Positions 33,995-42,237 of a DNA stretch of 51,531 nucleotides are shown here, one piece after another. Both the position numbers and the translations under genes were made by a program. Each line of letters opens with the position of its first letter. Position 1 is the stretch's first letter. The DNA comes from Bacillota bacterium (GTDB lineage: Bacteria; Bacillota; UBA4882; UBA8346). Under the pieces are notes generated by a model. That model saw nothing but the letters and a program-made list of their open reading frames with translations, was not told the origin of the DNA and did no database searches. The stretch covers positions 1 to 51,531 of the forward strand of contig JAEXFN010000007.1 of the NCBI GenBank assembly GCA_023400055.1. Reading direction: 5' to 3'.

Positions 33995-34528
33995 TCAATA
34001 CCATCCCGCCGCCGGGTCCGGCAGGTCGGTCAGGTTAATCTGGACCGTTTGACCGGCCCTCACCAATGTTTTGGATTTTACGATCCGCCGGTCGAGCCGG
34101 ATCCGTCCTTCCCGGATGTGCGCCTCGATCTGGCTCCGGCTCCAGTCCGCGATATGGAGGGCCAGCAATTTATCCAACCGCCAACTGCCTTGAACCGTCT
34201 TGAAGGATATCTCGATCTCAGCCAGTCCTTCTGCCAGGCACTGGGCGATCCGTAAGGTTTGGTTAGGGCCTTCCCCAAGCTGCGGCGTCTCGTCCCCGCT
34301 GGGGTTTTCGACATAAAATCGCGGCTGATAACTGGCGGTTTTCCGGTTCCAGGTATGGCCGCTGGGGCATTTATAAATCGCAAATTCGTAAATATTCTTG
34401 CCATTGGCGTTACGACGTTTTTGTAAGGAATCCTTGAACAAAACGGTTTTGCCGCAGTTCGGGCAGTGCCGCCGGATGCCCGGGTTGGCGGCAGCGGCGA
34501 GTTCCCATTCCAAATATAATTTTTCCAC
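33995..34528 (-). CDS. Zinc-ribbon plus S4 RNA-binding domain protein
   Basis: About 177 residues from a GTG six nt after AGGAAGGGA; the longer frame runs back through the leader hairpins and is rejected. Residues about 18-55 hold a zinc ribbon (HCPNCGKTVLF and YKCPSGHTWNR). The C-terminal 60 residues are an S4 domain (SWRLDKLLALHIADWSRSQI, then EGRIRLDRRIVK and VRAGQTVQINL), as in RluD-type synthases and Hsp15. It has no catalytic domain, so it probably binds ribosomal or other RNA. It is expressed from its own promoter through a structured leader. Confidence 0.75.
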   Translation of the reverse strand: MEKLYLEWELAAAANPGIRRHCPNCGKTVLFKDSLQKRRNANGKNIYEFAIYKCPSGHTWNRKTASYQPRFYVENPSGDETPQLGEGPNQTLRIAQCLAEGLAEIEISFKTVQGSWRLDKLLALHIADWSRSQIEAHIREGRIRLDRRIVKSKTLVRAGQTVQINLTDLPDPAAGWY

Positions 34529-34570
34529 GTTACGTCCCTTCCTCGTTTGGCAAAGGAACGCAACAAAAAA

Positions 34571-34592
34571 GAAGCCCCATTTGAGGCTTCCG
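34571..34592 (-). terminator. Terminator/attenuator hairpin in the S4 gene leader
   Basis: On the minus strand GAAGCC-TCAAATGG-GGCTTC is followed by TTTTTTGTTG. It lies only 43 bp before the S4 gene start and downstream of a dedicated promoter, so it is better placed to regulate the S4 gene by premature termination than to end the aspartase transcript. Confidence 0.65.
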
Positions 34593-34620
34593 CAGATTTG
34601 AGTTTCATCCGATCGCGCTC

Positions 34621-34732
34621 CTTGTAATGGCCAGAAAGGCACGGCATACCGAAACAAGGCTCTCCAGTCCCTCCCGGGATTCGCCTTCACTCCAATCGGT
34701 ATGGGTGCGGTTTTCATTTGTCCATTACAAAG
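34621..34732 (-). ncRNA. Structured leader RNA upstream of the S4 gene
   Basis: Three nested helices are visible: CTTGTAATGG with CCATTACAAAG (outer), GCACGGCATACCGA with TCGGTATGGGTGC (middle, one bulge), and AAGGC with GCCTT (inner), enclosing a GC-rich loop with GGGAGGGACTGG in the RNA sense. Together with the promoter at 34772-34800 and the hairpin at 34571-34592 this is the architecture of a riboswitch or protein-responsive attenuator. I could not match it to a known riboswitch class. Confidence 0.45.
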
Positions 34733-34771
34733 TAGACGGCAAAGTAATAACTCCTTTTCGGGAATGACTTA

Positions 34772-34800
34772 AGTATAATCCATTTTATTCCTGACGGCAA
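34772..34800 (-). promoter_or_regulatory. Promoter of the S4-protein leader
   Basis: On the minus strand TTGCCG, a 17-bp spacer and TATACT, lying just past the aspartase stop. Transcription would begin near 34765, giving a leader of about 235 nt. Confidence 0.6.
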
Positions 34801-34808
34801 CGGCTTTT

Positions 34809-36236
34809 TTAGGGCAGCAACGGCGTCTTCTTCAGCAGCCGCGCCCCGGCGATTCCGGGCATGGTCATCTCCTTGACGTTGAAGATGGTGTCGATCTCCT
34901 CATCGGTGAAGATCCGCTTCTCGCGCAGCAGCTCGCGAACGGTCTTGCCGGTGATCAGGGCCTCGTGGGCCAGGGCGGCCGCCTGCTCGTAGCCGACATG
35001 CGGGTTGAGGGCGGTGATCACGCCGATGCTGTTCTCCAGGTACTCCTTGCAGCGTTCGCGGTTGGCGGTGATCCCCTGGATGCATTTTTCGGTGAAGATG
35101 TTGATCCCGTTGGTCAGGATCGCGATGCTCTGCAACAGGTTGAAGGCGGCCACCGGCTCCATCACGTTCAGCTCGAGCTGCCCGGCGCCCACCGCCAGGC
35201 CGATGGTCAGGTCGTTGCCCATCACTTGAAAGGCGATCTGGTTGATCACCTCGGCGATGACCGGATTGACCTTGCCGGGCATGATCGACGAACCCGGCTG
35301 CACCGGCGGCAGATTGATCTCCGCCAGGCCGGCCCGGGGTCCCGAGGCCAGCAGGCGCAGGTCGTTGGCGATTTTCGACAGGCTGAGCGCCAGATTCTTC
35401 AGCTGACCCGACACGTCGGCCAGGGCGTCCAGGTTCTGAGTGGCGTCGACCAGGTCCGAGGCGGCGATCAGGTCGAGGCCGGTGATCTCCCGCAGCCGGC
35501 GGGTGACGACCAGCGCGTAATTGACGTCGCAGTTCAGCCCGGTCCCGGTGGCGGTGGCACCCATATTGATCAGCTGCAGTTCCTCCAAGGAGCGTTTCAA
35601 GCGGGCCCGGTCCCGGGCGATCATCTTGGCATAGGCCGCGAACTCCTGACCCAGCCGGATCGGCACCGCGTCCTGCAGATGAGTCCGGCCGACCTTGAGC
35701 ACGTCGTCGAACTCACGGCTCTTGGCTTCCAACGCCGCCAACAGGCTCCGCAAGGCGTCCTCCAGCCCAGCGGCCATCTTCAGGGCGCTGATGCGGATGG
35801 CGGTCGGGAAGACGTCGTTGGTCGATTGGGACATATTGACGTGCGTATTGGGAGAAACCAGCGCATAGTCGCCCTTCCGGCCGCCCAGGATCTCGATGGC
35901 CCGGTTGGCGATGACTTCGTTGGCGTTCATATTGATGGAAGTGCCGGCTCCGCCCTGGATGACGTCGACCAGGAACTGATCGTGGAACCGTCCTCCCATC
36001 ACCTCTTCGGCCGCCGCGATGATCGCCCGGCCGAGCCGGGGATCCAGGATGCCCACGTAGATGTTGGCCTCGGCGCAGCTTTTCTTGATCATGGCCAGCG
36101 CGCCGATCATGAAGGGATTCAGCCGGTAGCCGGTGATGGCGAAGTTCTCCATGGCCCGGGCGGTCTGAATGCCATAATAGGCGGCCTCGGGAATTTCTTT
36201 GGCCCCCAGCGAGTCGCTTTCCATTCTAAAATTCAC
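34809..36236 (-). CDS. aspA: Aspartate ammonia-lyase
   Basis: A 475-residue member of the fumarase/aspartase superfamily. Signature regions: QGGAGTSINMNANEVIANRA, LKVGRTHLQDAVPIRLGQEF, and the catalytic loop PGSSIMPGKVNPVIAEV. The overall sequence fits aspartase rather than fumarase. It converts aspartate reversibly to fumarate and ammonia. The GTG start, 10 nt after GGAG, lies inside the 3' end of the asparaginase gene (11-bp overlap), so the pair forms an operon equivalent to ansAB of Bacillus: asparagine to aspartate to fumarate. Confidence 0.92.
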   Translation of the reverse strand: MNFRMESDSLGAKEIPEAAYYGIQTARAMENFAITGYRLNPFMIGALAMIKKSCAEANIYVGILDPRLGRAIIAAAEEVMGGRFHDQFLVDVIQGGAGTSINMNANEVIANRAIEILGGRKGDYALVSPNTHVNMSQSTNDVFPTAIRISALKMAAGLEDALRSLLAALEAKSREFDDVLKVGRTHLQDAVPIRLGQEFAAYAKMIARDRARLKRSLEELQLINMGATATGTGLNCDVNYALVVTRRLREITGLDLIAASDLVDATQNLDALADVSGQLKNLALSLSKIANDLRLLASGPRAGLAEINLPPVQPGSSIMPGKVNPVIAEVINQIAFQVMGNDLTIGLAVGAGQLELNVMEPVAAFNLLQSIAILTNGINIFTEKCIQGITANRERCKEYLENSIGVITALNPHVGYEQAAALAHEALITGKTVRELLREKRIFTDEEIDTIFNVKEMTMPGIAGARLLKKTPLLP

Positions 36237-37302
36237 CGGTCAACCACTCCTTTGGTGCGGTTAAGTAGCGTTGTTTTGGTTCCGGTTCCGGGACGGGGGC
36301 GGGCTCCGCCAGGATCAGGTCATTGGCGATGGGGGTCAGAAACAGCTCCCGCACCGCCGCGAACCCGGACGTCTGGCCCAGCGCCCACATCAGCTTGGTC
36401 ACCGCCGCCTCGGTAGTCATATCGTAGGCCGGAATGACCTGGCTCTGCAGGATCTTGCGGCCCACCTCGTAGAGGTTCAGGTTGCCCCCCTCGAACAGGC
36501 ACTGGGTGGTGAGCACGACGATCACGCCCGCCCGGACCAGCTCCTTCACCTTGGCCAGGATGTTGCCCTCTTCCAGGAACGGCAGTCCGCCGCTGCCGTA
36601 GCTTTCGATCACGATCCCCCGGTACTTCCCCTGGATGAAATCGAAGATATCCGGAGTAACGCCGGGCATCAGCTTGACGAGCATCGCCTCGGCGGCAATG
36701 GCGTCGAAGAATCTTTCCTTGGCTTGATTCCGGGGCCACGGATAATGGGGATTGTAAACGATGGCCGACCCGTGGATGCTGGCCACCTCGGGCAGGTTGA
36801 CGCTTTCAAACGCGTTATAACTGCGGGTGCGGACCTTCACCGCCCGGCAGCCGTTGATCACCTGGCCGTTAAAGACGATATATACTCCGGGCTGGCCGTC
36901 GCAAGCGAAGCGCACCGCATCCAGCAGGTTCTTGCGGGCATCGGTCTCCCGGGCGGCCAACGGCCGCTGGGAACCGGTAACGACGATCGGTTTGCGACTG
37001 TTTTGGATTAAGTAAGAAAGCATCGCCGCGGTATAGGCCAGGGTGTCCGTGCCGTGGGCGATCACAAAGCCGTCGTAGAGGGCGTAGTTTTCGCGGATCG
37101 TTCGGGCGATCGCCAGCCAGTGGCGGGGTTGCATGTTGGTGCTGTCAATATTCATGATCGGCAACGGCTGAATCCGGCATAACCGGGCCGCCTCCGGAAT
37201 GAAATCCAACAAGGCGGCGGGGCCGTAGACCGGAGTCAGACCGTCCGCTCCCTCCGACGAAGCGATGGTCCCCCCGGTGCCGATGAACAAGACCGTTTTC
37301 AT
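36226..37302 (-). CDS. ansA: L-asparaginase
   Basis: A 358-residue asparaginase. The first active-site motif is FIGTGGTIASSEG with the nucleophile Thr and the second is VIAHGTDTLAYTAAML with the Thr-Asp pair; GSQRP and ESYGSGGLP are further conserved segments. There is no signal peptide, so it is the cytosolic (type I-like) enzyme. It hydrolyses asparagine to aspartate and ammonia and feeds the overlapping aspartase gene. GGGAGGTG lies upstream of the ATG. A LysR gene is divergent, 144 bp away, and probably controls the pair. Confidence 0.92.
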   Translation of the reverse strand: MKTVLFIGTGGTIASSEGADGLTPVYGPAALLDFIPEAARLCRIQPLPIMNIDSTNMQPRHWLAIARTIRENYALYDGFVIAHGTDTLAYTAAMLSYLIQNSRKPIVVTGSQRPLAARETDARKNLLDAVRFACDGQPGVYIVFNGQVINGCRAVKVRTRSYNAFESVNLPEVASIHGSAIVYNPHYPWPRNQAKERFFDAIAAEAMLVKLMPGVTPDIFDFIQGKYRGIVIESYGSGGLPFLEEGNILAKVKELVRAGVIVVLTTQCLFEGGNLNLYEVGRKILQSQVIPAYDMTTEAAVTKLMWALGQTSGFAAVRELFLTPIANDLILAEPAPVPEPEPKQRYLTAPKEWLTGEF

Positions 37303-37367
37303 GGCGCTGACGCCACCTCCCTCGCAAAATCATTGCGTATGTGCTGCCTTTTTTAGGCTCTGTTTTT

Positions 37368-37397
37368 ATGGTAAACCTTCTGCTATAATGATGTCAA
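37368..37397 (-). promoter_or_regulatory. Asparaginase operon promoter
   Basis: On the minus strand TTGACA, an 18-bp spacer and TACCAT. A plus-strand TATAAT (37384-37389), a possible -10 of the LysR gene, lies inside this spacer, so the divergent promoters overlap face to face. Confidence 0.6.
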
Positions 37398-37418
37398 ACG
37401 ATAAAAATAATCAAATCA

Positions 37419-37433
37419 ATCGGAAAAACCGAT
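37419..37433. promoter_or_regulatory. Candidate LysR-type binding site
   Basis: ATCGG-AAAAA-CCGAT is a perfect dyad that fits the T-N11-A form of LysR boxes. It lies just before the LysR ribosome binding site, a position suited to autorepression. Confidence 0.5.
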
Positions 37434-37446
37434 AGGAGACCGCCCG

Positions 37447-38346
37447 ATGGAACTGAAACACCTCAATACCTTTCGCGTCCTGGCCCGGGAGTTGAATTTC
37501 AGCAAAGCCGCCGAGACCCTGAATTACGCCCAGTCCAGCGTGACCGCGCATATCCAGGCCCTCGAGGACGAGCTGGGCGTGCCGCTCTTCGAGCGCCTCG
37601 GCAAACGGGTCGTGCTGACCGGCGGCGGCCAGCGCCTGCTGGCCTCGGCCGAGAAAATGCTGGCCCTGGCCGCCGAGATCAAACATATTGTGCCCAGTTC
37701 CGAGATTCCTTCCGGCACCCTGACCATCGGCGCGCACGAAAGCCAATGCACCTACCGGCTGCCGCCGATCCTGCGGGAGTTCCGCTCCAGGTATCCGCAG
37801 GTGCAGCTGATCTTCCGGCCGATCGTCTCCGATCGCGACTCCCAGGCGATGCTGGTCCAGGGGGCGCTGGACGCCGCCTTCCTGCTGGAATTGCCGGTCA
37901 AGCCCGACCAACTGCTGGTCGAACCGCTGGTCGAGGAGCAGATCATGCTGTTGACCCATCCGGAGCACCGCCTGGTCCGCTGCCCGCGGGTTTTCCCGGC
38001 CGATCTGGACGGCGAGACCATCTTCACCACTGAACAGGGCTGCAGTTACCGGCAGTTATTCGAACAATCCCTGCTCGCCGCGGGAGTCTACCCCGGCGCC
38101 AAGATCGAATTCGCGGGGATCGAGGGGATCAAACAATGCGTGATGGCCGGGCTGGGCATCGCAGTGCTGCCGGAGATGACCGTCTCCCAGGAGATCGCCC
38201 GGGGCCAGCTCGTTCCCTTGGCCTGGCAGGGACCGGATTTTCAGGTGATCACCCAGGTGGCCTGGCATAAGGATAAATGGATCTCCCCGGCACTGAAGGC
38301 ATTCTTGGAGATTACCCGGAAGACGCTGAAACCCGGTAACGACTGA
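37447..38346 (+). CDS. LysR-family transcriptional regulator
   Basis: A 299-residue protein with the standard LysR N-terminal helix-turn-helix (LNTFRVLARELNFSKAAETL, then NYAQSSVTAHIQALEDELGV and LFERLGKRVVLT) and a periplasmic-binding-protein-like effector domain (from about residue 90, GTLTIGAHESQCTYRLPPIL). AGGAG lies 7 nt before the ATG. It is divergent from the asparaginase-aspartase operon, the usual position of a LysR protein relative to its target. The co-inducer is probably an amino acid of that pathway, by inference. Confidence 0.9.
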   Translation: MELKHLNTFRVLARELNFSKAAETLNYAQSSVTAHIQALEDELGVPLFERLGKRVVLTGGGQRLLASAEKMLALAAEIKHIVPSSEIPSGTLTIGAHESQCTYRLPPILREFRSRYPQVQLIFRPIVSDRDSQAMLVQGALDAAFLLELPVKPDQLLVEPLVEEQIMLLTHPEHRLVRCPRVFPADLDGETIFTTEQGCSYRQLFEQSLLAAGVYPGAKIEFAGIEGIKQCVMAGLGIAVLPEMTVSQEIARGQLVPLAWQGPDFQVITQVAWHKDKWISPALKAFLEITRKTLKPGND

Positions 38347-38475
38347 ACCCGGCTTCAAAAAAGGCCGCCAAGAGTCCCGTTCGAACCAACTTCATCAAGG
38401 GCTTTGCGGCGGAATTCTTTCGCTTTGCGCCGGACGGAGGATGTTTTCTAGGATAGAAACAGCGCATTGATTACA

Positions 38476-38826
38476 AAAAGAGCTCGTTATTGACAAAAGG
38501 AGCTCGTTGAGTGACTGAGAGAGTTCTTTCAACGATTGAAAGAGCTTGCTCAATGACTAAACAAGCTTACTCAGCGACTAAACAAGCTTACTCAATGACT
38601 AAACAAGCTTACTCAATGACTAAACAAGCTTACTCAGCGACTAAACAAGCTTACTCAACGACTAAACAAGCTTGCTCAGCGACTAAACAAGCTTACTCAA
38701 CGACTAAACAAGCTTGCTCAACGACTAAACAAGCTTGCTCAACGACTAAACAAGCTTGCTCAACGACTGAAAGAGCTTGTTCAATGACCGAGCGAGCTTG
38801 CTGAATGACTGAAAGAGCTCTTTATT
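38476..38826. repeat. 21-bp tandem array, family A (inverted orientation)
   Basis: About sixteen units between the convergent LysR and permease genes. Edge units read GACTGAAAGAGCTTG, the reverse complement of the arrays at the window ends; central units have shifted to GACTAAACAAGCTTACTCA with a perfect CAAGCTTG palindrome, and are far more uniform. A frame from a GTG at 38511 runs through it for 97 codons as heptads such as TTKQACS, with AAAAGGAG 8 nt upstream, but unit-to-unit changes fall at first and second codon positions, which argues against coding. The rest of the gene-free stretch 38347-38918 is featureless. Confidence 0.95.
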
Positions 38827-38918
38827 TTTGACCTCCAAAAAGATTGCCGGTCTTATCATTGTATCTACTCCGGTCACAGGCGTTTGGAATATCCCCGCGA
38901 CAATGACGGGCCGTTATC

Positions 38919-39746
38919 TCAACCTTTCACGGCTCCCGCCGTAATCCCGGAAACGATATATTTCTGACCCAACAGATAAACAATGATCACCGGCGCGCTG
39001 GTCAACACGATGTCGGCGCAGACCAGATTCCATTGCCTTTCCGCTTGCATGCTGGCGCCGAAGAAGCTGTAGACCGTCAGCGACATCGGCCATTGAGCCG
39101 AATTGTTCAGGTAATACAAGGGCATCATGAAATCGTTCCAACTCGCCATGAAGCATAACACCCCCACCGTCACCATTACCGGTTTGAGTAAGGGGAAGAT
39201 GATCCGGAAGAACAGGCTCCAGGGCCCGCAACCGTCGATGATCGCCGCCTCGTCCAGATCCTTGGGGATGGAGCCGATGAAACTATAGGTAATAAAGAGG
39301 CTGATCGGAATGTTTAAGGCCGCATAAAGCAGGCTGATGCCGAGCCGGGTATTGTTCAGCAGCGTCAGCTGCATCACTCGCATCAGGGCCACGTAGTTGA
39401 CGGGCAGGACGATGCCCATGATGATCAGGAAATAGACGAAACGGTTGAAGCGGGACTCATTGCGGGAGATTACGAAAGCAGCCATCGAGCAGGTGATCAC
39501 CACCAGCGCCACCGCGATGGCGGCATACATGAAACTGTTGAGGAAAGACGGGATGATGTTGCCCTGTTCGATGACGGTCCGGTAATTATGGAATTGAAAG
39601 ACGGCCGGCAGCTTGAGGGTCATCGAATAGGATTCTTCGCGGGTCTTCAAGGAATTGACCAGCATCACCAGGAACGGTATCAAGACAACGATGCTCACCA
39701 GCCAGGCGAAACCGTTTTTGAGCAGCGACCGCAGCAGTTTGGGCAT
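38919..39746 (-). CDS. Carbohydrate ABC transporter permease (MalG-type)
   Basis: About 275 residues with six membrane segments. The EAA loop for ATPase contact reads PKDLDEAAIIDGCGPWSLFF and ends in FPLLKP. The ATG overlaps the stop of the first permease gene by one base (TGATG); the long upstream frame is a shadow of that gene. It is the second permease of a CUT1 importer whose binding protein and first permease lie just upstream. No ATPase gene is in the cluster; a shared MsiK/MalK-type ATPase from elsewhere is the usual solution. Confidence 0.9.
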   Translation of the reverse strand: MPKLLRSLLKNGFAWLVSIVVLIPFLVMLVNSLKTREESYSMTLKLPAVFQFHNYRTVIEQGNIIPSFLNSFMYAAIAVALVVITCSMAAFVISRNESRFNRFVYFLIIMGIVLPVNYVALMRVMQLTLLNNTRLGISLLYAALNIPISLFITYSFIGSIPKDLDEAAIIDGCGPWSLFFRIIFPLLKPVMVTVGVLCFMASWNDFMMPLYYLNNSAQWPMSLTVYSFFGASMQAERQWNLVCADIVLTSAPVIIVYLLGQKYIVSGITAGAVKG

Positions 39747-40621
39747 CAGTACTCCACCCCCTTTCGGGTCATCGCCTTGATCAAGAAGTAACAGAAGGCG
39801 CAGATGAAGACGAACAAAATGGTGGATAAGGCGCTGCCCACCGCGTAGGTGCCTTTGGAGAACTCCTTGAAGACAACGGTATTGATGACGCCGGTGGCGA
39901 AACCGGGCCCGCCGTTGGTCAGCACGTAGACCGAGTCGAAGACCCGCAACCCGTAGGTAATATTCAACACCAACGTGGTGGTGATTACCGGCAACAGCAA
40001 CGGCACGGTGACCTTGGCCAGCCGCTGCCAGAAATTGGCCCCGTCGATCTCGGCGGCCTCGTAATACATGTCGGGGATCGATTTTAACCCGGCGATAAAC
40101 AGGACCATCAAGTACCCGGCGCCCTTCCAGGTATCGACCGCCACGATCGAATTGAAAGCCCACTGGATATCGCCCAGCCAGTTCTGGCCCAACGCTCCCA
40201 GGCCCATCATTTTCAGCGTCTCGTTGACAAAACCCTCGGTCGGATTGAGCAAGCTGCGAAAGATCAGCCCGACGATGACAAAGGACAACACCTGTGGCGA
40301 AAACATCACCATCCGGTGCCAGTTGATCCATTTCACGTTGCGGATCAGAAGCAGGGCGGCGCCGAAACCGATTACCGTCTTTAAGATCGTCGTCAGGAGC
40401 GTAAACTTGAGGGTATTCAGGATATAAAACCCGTACAACTCGTCGGAGGAGAAGACCTTCTTGAAATTGGCGAATCCCACGAAGTGGATGGCCGGATCGA
40501 AACTGTTCCAGTCGGTAAACGAATAGTAGATCCCCACCAAACTGGGGAGTAGCAAAAACACGAAATAGATGACCAGGGCCCCGAGCAAAAAATAGCCCGG
40601 ATAGATTTTGTTCTTATTCAT
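39746..40621 (-). CDS. Carbohydrate ABC transporter permease (MalF-type)
   Basis: A 291-residue protein with six membrane segments (YFLLGALVIYFVFLLLPSLV is the first). The EAA motif is MYYEAAEIDGANFWQRLAKV followed by TVPLL. AGGAG lies 6 nt before the ATG. Its position between binding protein and second permease, with a one-base overlap to the latter, fits a standard CUT1 sugar uptake operon. The sugar cannot be read from the permease. Confidence 0.9.
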   Translation of the reverse strand: MNKNKIYPGYFLLGALVIYFVFLLLPSLVGIYYSFTDWNSFDPAIHFVGFANFKKVFSSDELYGFYILNTLKFTLLTTILKTVIGFGAALLLIRNVKWINWHRMVMFSPQVLSFVIVGLIFRSLLNPTEGFVNETLKMMGLGALGQNWLGDIQWAFNSIVAVDTWKGAGYLMVLFIAGLKSIPDMYYEAAEIDGANFWQRLAKVTVPLLLPVITTTLVLNITYGLRVFDSVYVLTNGGPGFATGVINTVVFKEFSKGTYAVGSALSTILFVFICAFCYFLIKAMTRKGVEY

Positions 40622-40743
40622 GACGTTCTCCTTTGCCGGCGCAAACCGCTGGTGCGAAGGGGCACCTGCTGATCACGGCGAAGTGCCCCATCCTTTGCTT
40701 TTTGGTAGATTGGATCGTGACGCGCGCGGTTTAACGAACCGGC

Positions 40744-42027
40744 TTACTTCTTCCAGTAGGGATCCTTTTGAAGCTCGGCCTGTTCGACCCGGCGTTTCTG
40801 AATATTGTCCACCACTTGTTTCGGGGTGAAAGCTCCGGCGTACATCGCCTCGATGTCTTTCCCGACATCCATCCATTGCGAATCGATATACTTGACCCCA
40901 TATTGCATAACCGTTCCTTGAGGGGATTTCTGTAGAAACGCCTGGAAATCTGCAGGATAGCGGGACTTGATCTCCGGCCAGTTCAATTCGGGCGTTTGCG
41001 GATCCAGGTCCTGGCGCATCTGCAGGATATCGTGCCGGGTCAGGAAACGGAAATATTGCAAGATCTCCGGGACGTGTTTGCTCTTTTTGTAGCCAAACCG
41101 GGCGTTGCCGGCGGGGTTGACGTTCAGGATCTGATTGTCGCACCACGGCATGATAAAGAACCCGATATTGTCGCCTTTGCCGGGATACAGCGAATCCAAC
41201 TGTTCGCGCCAGCCTTTCCCGGCCATGAACATGGCCGCTTTTCCCTCGGCCATCACCTTGAAGCCGTCATCGTAATTGGCGGTCATGAAGTCCTTGTTAT
41301 AAAAGCCCAGATCGGCGAATTCTTTCAGCTCGGCAAGGGTCCGCGCCAGCTCCGGAATCTCGGTAACTTTCACTTTATTAGTATTCAGTTTGTCATAAAG
41401 TTTCGGATGGGCCTTCTCATAGGTCGCGCCAATCTCGAACAACGGCAGGACTTGATGCCAGCCATTGGCCAGACACTCATAGATCGGGGTGACGCCGGCG
41501 TCTTTGATGGTCTGGCAAATCTTCTTGAACTCAGCATAGTTCTTCGGAGGCTGCAGGTTTAACTTTTTAAACAAAGCTTTATCATAGTAATAAACCCAAA
41601 TCTTCACGCCGGGGAAGATCGATAAGCCATACACCTTTCCTTTATAGGAGAGGCTCGGCTTAAAAACCGGATCCATCCGGGAAATCCATTTCTCTTTGGA
41701 CAGATCGATGCAATTCTCAGCCGGATGAATCCGGTCATTCAGGCTGAACGGATCGGCGTCCACCAGGAAGATGTCGGGCGCCTCGCCCGAAGCCAGCTTG
41801 ACTTTTAAGAGATCGCGCCACTGGGCGTCGGGCACGATCTGAAAGTCGATTTTGATGCCGGTCTCTTTCTCAAAAACCTTGGCGATCTTCTGATCGACCC
41901 CGGAGATGGGGACGCCGGCCTGGTGCGCGCCGAAGGTGAGCGTCACATTGCGTTTTGCTCCGTAAACCGTGCCAAACGCGCCGACCATTACCGCCAGGAC
42001 CCATAGAACCAACAACATTTTTTTCAT
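40744..42027 (-). CDS. Extracellular sugar-binding protein of the ABC importer
   Basis: A 427-residue solute-binding protein of the CUT1 family. The N-terminus MKKMLLVLWVLAVMVGAFGT with VYGAK is a signal peptide; there is no lipobox Cys, which is unusual for a Gram-positive binding protein and hints at another way of retention or an outer-envelope space. The mature part shows FGAHQAGVPISG, KIDFQIVPDAQWRDLLKVKL and EAPDIFLVDADPF, normal for the family. Its own ribosome site is weak; a 16-residue leader frame ends on its start codon. Divergent from the YesM/YesN pair, which probably controls it. Confidence 0.88.
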   Translation of the reverse strand: MKKMLLVLWVLAVMVGAFGTVYGAKRNVTLTFGAHQAGVPISGVDQKIAKVFEKETGIKIDFQIVPDAQWRDLLKVKLASGEAPDIFLVDADPFSLNDRIHPAENCIDLSKEKWISRMDPVFKPSLSYKGKVYGLSIFPGVKIWVYYYDKALFKKLNLQPPKNYAEFKKICQTIKDAGVTPIYECLANGWHQVLPLFEIGATYEKAHPKLYDKLNTNKVKVTEIPELARTLAELKEFADLGFYNKDFMTANYDDGFKVMAEGKAAMFMAGKGWREQLDSLYPGKGDNIGFFIMPWCDNQILNVNPAGNARFGYKKSKHVPEILQYFRFLTRHDILQMRQDLDPQTPELNWPEIKSRYPADFQAFLQKSPQGTVMQYGVKYIDSQWMDVGKDIEAMYAGAFTPKQVVDNIQKRRVEQAELQKDPYWKK

Positions 42028-42074
42028 CGTTTGCCATCTACCCCCTCATCGAATATGCGGATTAACCATGACAT
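42024..42074 (-). CDS. Possible 16-residue leader peptide of the binding-protein gene
   Basis: A short frame MSWLIRIFDEGVDGKR whose TGA overlaps the ATG of the binding-protein gene (ATGA). The strongest Shine-Dalgarno of the region, AGGAGGTG (42091-42098), is 16 nt before its ATG, longer than optimal, while the binding protein has only GGGGGT 13 nt away. Coupled translation from this leader is possible, but chance cannot be excluded. Confidence 0.3.
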   Translation of the reverse strand: MSWLIRIFDEGVDGKR

Positions 42075-42237
42075 GTTTTGTTAGATTTGACACCTCCTTC
42101 CTAATTGGTTACAATAAGGTTGCCAAGATCATAAAAATAGCTTAACGGAAACCGGCCGGTTTGAACATGGCTGAATCGGATTTGTTATTTGCACTTTTTT
42201 TCCTTTTCCGAATAATACAAGGATCATCGTCAAACTG

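Noticed and set aside
34600..34740. SAM-I, cobalamin or T-box element before the S4 gene
   Set aside because: The leader has isolated look-alike words (GGGAGGGACTGG) but not the conserved cores or the helix order of those classes.
34965..36416. 483-residue plus-strand ORF opposite the aspartase and asparaginase genes
   Set aside because: Antisense shadow in GC-rich DNA; the minus-strand genes have full family motifs. The same holds for the 779-residue frame opposite the mannosidase (47861-50200).
38360..38400. tRNA gene fragment (GTTCGAACC)
   Set aside because: Only the T-loop-like word is present; no acceptor, D or anticodon arms can be drawn.
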